DNA from: Erythrocercus mccallii
Lineage: Eukaryota > Chordata > Aves > Passeriformes > Dicruridae
Direction: 5' to 3'
DNA length: 64,000 nucleotides
Assembly (NCBI GenBank): GCA_013397435.1
Contig: VZRG01000453.1
Coordinates: 310,001-374,000 of the forward strand
Of this stretch, positions 62,234 through 64,000 are shown piece by piece; the first letter of the stretch is position 1; each line of letters starts with the position of its first letter. The notes under the pieces are model-generated. The model was not told the origin of the DNA. It did not search any database and saw only the letters and a program-made list of their open reading frames with translations. Position numbers and translations under genes: made by a program.

Positions 62234-62584
62234 TCAGCTGGAGGTTTCATGAAGTGCTCTGTTCTTCTGTAGCACTGTATTTAGTTCCTGAATCACATCT
62301 GATGGCAATTTACTATCTAGTTCCAAAGTAGTTTTGTTTGTTTTGTTTCTATTTTTCTTCAGTGTCTTGTGTGATCTTTGGTGTAATTCAGTCATCCCTG
62401 AGCCTGGATCATCCTCAGAAATAAAGTTTTGATGTGTTTTTGCATGACTTCGCACTTTCTCCTCCTTTCTTTCCAAACACTGTGCCACCATAGATGCTTT
62501 TTCTTTCAAGTTTTTCCTTTCTTCCAGAAGTTCATTATCATGATGTTCACCAAATCTTGATTTTCCAGTTTGTAGTTCTATATT
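62234..62584 (-). CDS. Last coding exon of an unidentified gene
   Basis: On the - strand the pyrimidine-rich acceptor TTACTTTTCTTTGCTTG..GGTAAG ends at 62585. From there one frame stays open for 116 codons to TGA. The protein tail starts NIELQTGKSRFGEHHDNEL. It has a Glu/Lys/Arg-rich heptad-like helix (LLEERKNLKEKASMVAQCL), a disordered Lys/Asn/Thr-rich middle and a Leu-rich end (LPSDVIQELNTVLQKN) finishing ETSS. First codon positions are strongly purine-biased, as in real exons, and composition suits a soluble coiled-coil or scaffold tail. The frame also stays open upstream of the acceptor, so the border is inferred. I do not recognise the family; chance is unlikely but not excluded. Confidence 0.52.
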   Translation of the reverse strand, partial: NIELQTGKSRFGEHHDNELLEERKNLKEKASMVAQCLERKEEKVRSHAKTHQNFISEDDPGSGMTELHQRSHKTLKKNRNKTNKTTLELDSKLPSDVIQELNTVLQKNRALHETSS

Positions 62585-63164
62585 CTTACCAAACAAGCAA
62601 AGAAAAGTAAGTTCATTCACACCATATTAAAAAATGTTTAGATTGCAATTTTGGCTCATTAGTTTCACATAAGTTTTAAAGAAAAAAAATTTCATCAGGA
62701 GCTAAGACAGCAAAGTTAGTTTTAAATTACTACAATTGTCCTATTATCATTTAGTAAGCACTTTTAGTGAGCAAATTCTCAATTAGTGATACTTCTGAAA
62801 TTTACATAAATCATGCACCATGCCAATAAAGACATTTCTTTTTATATAATCACAATTTGATTCTTCATTCTACCACAGTAGACTAAATTTAGCATTTTAC
62901 AGCAGATCCATAGACTCTTAATTTAAGACTTAGAATTATTTGATGGAAGGAATACAACTGTGTATATTGCAGTTTTGATAATATAATGACTGAGCAACAT
63001 GAATATACAACAGATAATTTCAAACAATCACATAAACATTTTCAGCAGCTGTTAAATACTAACTGATATGTTATAAAGACTAGCTTCTTTTGCAGTTTGC
63101 ACATTTGTGGATCATTTTCAAGTTCTTAAGCTGTAGAAAGTTAAAGGTAGACCAGATGCTGCAT
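62585..63164 (-). other. Probable intron, AT-rich
   Basis: Read as intron of the 62.2 kb gene candidate; no open frame or transposon was seen. Confidence 0.4.
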
Positions 63165-63297
63165 CTAAATTTGCAATACTGTATCCTGGCTACTGAGCTG
63201 GTGTGGCAGCAGGTAGAACATTCCTTTTGTGGAAAAGCCTGGTAGCTCTAAAGGAAAATTAGGTCCTGGAATGCTTCTTTCATGTGTGGCATCTTTC
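63165..63297 (-). CDS. Candidate alternative terminal exon
   Basis: On the - strand a very good acceptor (CTTTCTCCACCTTTTGGTTG, then TCAG) is followed by 43 open codons to TAG: GKDATHERSIPGPNFPLEL-type sequence ending SSQDTVLQI. It lies just upstream of the 62.2 kb exon on the same strand. If both belong to one gene, this would be an alternative end or part of a longer exon with a weak donor. The strong acceptor is the main support. Confidence 0.27.
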
Positions 63298-64000
63298 CTG
63301 ACAACCAAAAGGTGGAGAAAGTTGAGGGAAATCTTAAGTATTTTTGTATTTCCTGTGTGGAACTTGTTCAGTTTGACTGCATTTTTTATGGAGTTATTTA
63401 CCCACAGCACATGAGCAACTTGTTCCTTGGAATCTTAATACCTCCTATATGCTAAAACAAACATAAAGAACTACTCAAACACTAGGAAGGAGCTAGTTTA
63501 GATATGTAGAATTTTAGAATGGTTTGGGCCTTCTTGTAGGTCTTTCTTCTATGACCTATTTTAAGATGATATGCTATTTGATCGCACCTGAAAGAAAAGG
63601 TTTTTCCTCATTTCTCAGTCTTCTTGTACTTTGAAATAAAGTCAAGTACTGCAGATACACAGCAATATATTTCTATTTCAATTAAATAATTCTATATGAG
63701 AAATATGCATATTTTAAACACACTATCCATATGTGCAACACGTGGTGTAGAAGTAACCAGAATGTTTTGGTTCTACTTGTTATTAGGATTCTTAATCATT
63801 CAGTCTTTCAAACCTTTGGTATTACACATTTATCTTGCTAACACACAATAAAACTTCTTCCAACAATGGGGAAAATCAGATATTCGATAGATATTTTAGC
63901 AAAATATATAATATTAAACTCAGTTTCTGGGTATCTTTGAGCTTATAGTGGTTTGAAGTTTTACTATGGAAAAAGTCAACTTTACCACTCTGTACCTCAA
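63298..64000. other. AT-rich DNA, probable intron
   Basis: A short run GAATTTTAGAATGGTTTGGG (near 63510-63529) resembles the antisense CR1 3' terminus ('agaatcatagaatggtttggg') and may be a tiny CR1 relic. Nothing else was supported. Confidence 0.4.

Noticed and set aside
1..64000. CRISPR arrays, operons, phage genes, tRNA or rRNA genes
   Set aside because: No regularly spaced repeats, no gene clusters and no RNA-gene cores were seen; all signs are of vertebrate noncoding DNA.

Overview
The window looks like vertebrate nuclear DNA from a bird, most likely a songbird. It is AT-rich throughout and has no long open reading frames or bacterial-style gene packing. It carries CR1 LINEs, the dominant retroposon of birds and reptiles, in states from recent to very decayed. 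It also carries several solo retroviral LTRs, one of which (53.3-53.9 kb) resembles LTR families I know from passerine genomes. The species call is inference; CR1 plus LTR content is the direct evidence.

Layout: 0-4.9 kb is AT-rich unique DNA with one MIR-like relic. At 4.9-6.7 kb lies a CR1 on the + strand that has been hit three times: a partial LTR replaces its middle, a (GATTA)n microsatellite has grown inside it, and a complete 447-bp solo LTR sits in its 3' tail. From 6.7 to 18.1 kb are a perfect 27-bp tandem duplication with a palindromic core (10.36 kb), a GC-richer patch, a 3' CR1 fragment on the - strand (11.5 kb), an antisense MIR-like relic (12.5 kb) and a (GGAT)n tract (16.5 kb). 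At 18.1-19.6 kb is a long, dead CR1 on the - strand containing an 18-bp triplication in its reverse transcriptase region. A probable LTR lies at 20.05-20.37 kb. From 23 to 30.5 kb there is only AT-rich DNA with simple repeats and a single N. A clean solo LTR with a 6-bp target duplication is at 30.5 kb, an ancient CR1 relic at 32.5 kb, a third LTR at 36.4 kb and a fourth clean LTR at 53.3 kb.

Host genes are sparse. The best candidate is the last coding exon of a - strand gene ending at 62,234, a charged, Lys/Glu-rich tail of about 116 residues that I cannot name. Weaker exon candidates are at 22.9 kb (+), 38.1 kb (-), 38.7 kb (+, signal-peptide-like), 44.5 kb (-) and 63.2 kb (-). The rest reads as intergenic or intronic DNA.

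No operon, CRISPR array, phage or other organised multi-gene system is visible. The interest lies in nested transposon history, repeat birth inside transposons, and a few unplaced exon candidates. Gene calls are tentative because splice-flanked short open frames are common by chance in AT-rich DNA; LTR calls with matching target duplications are firm.
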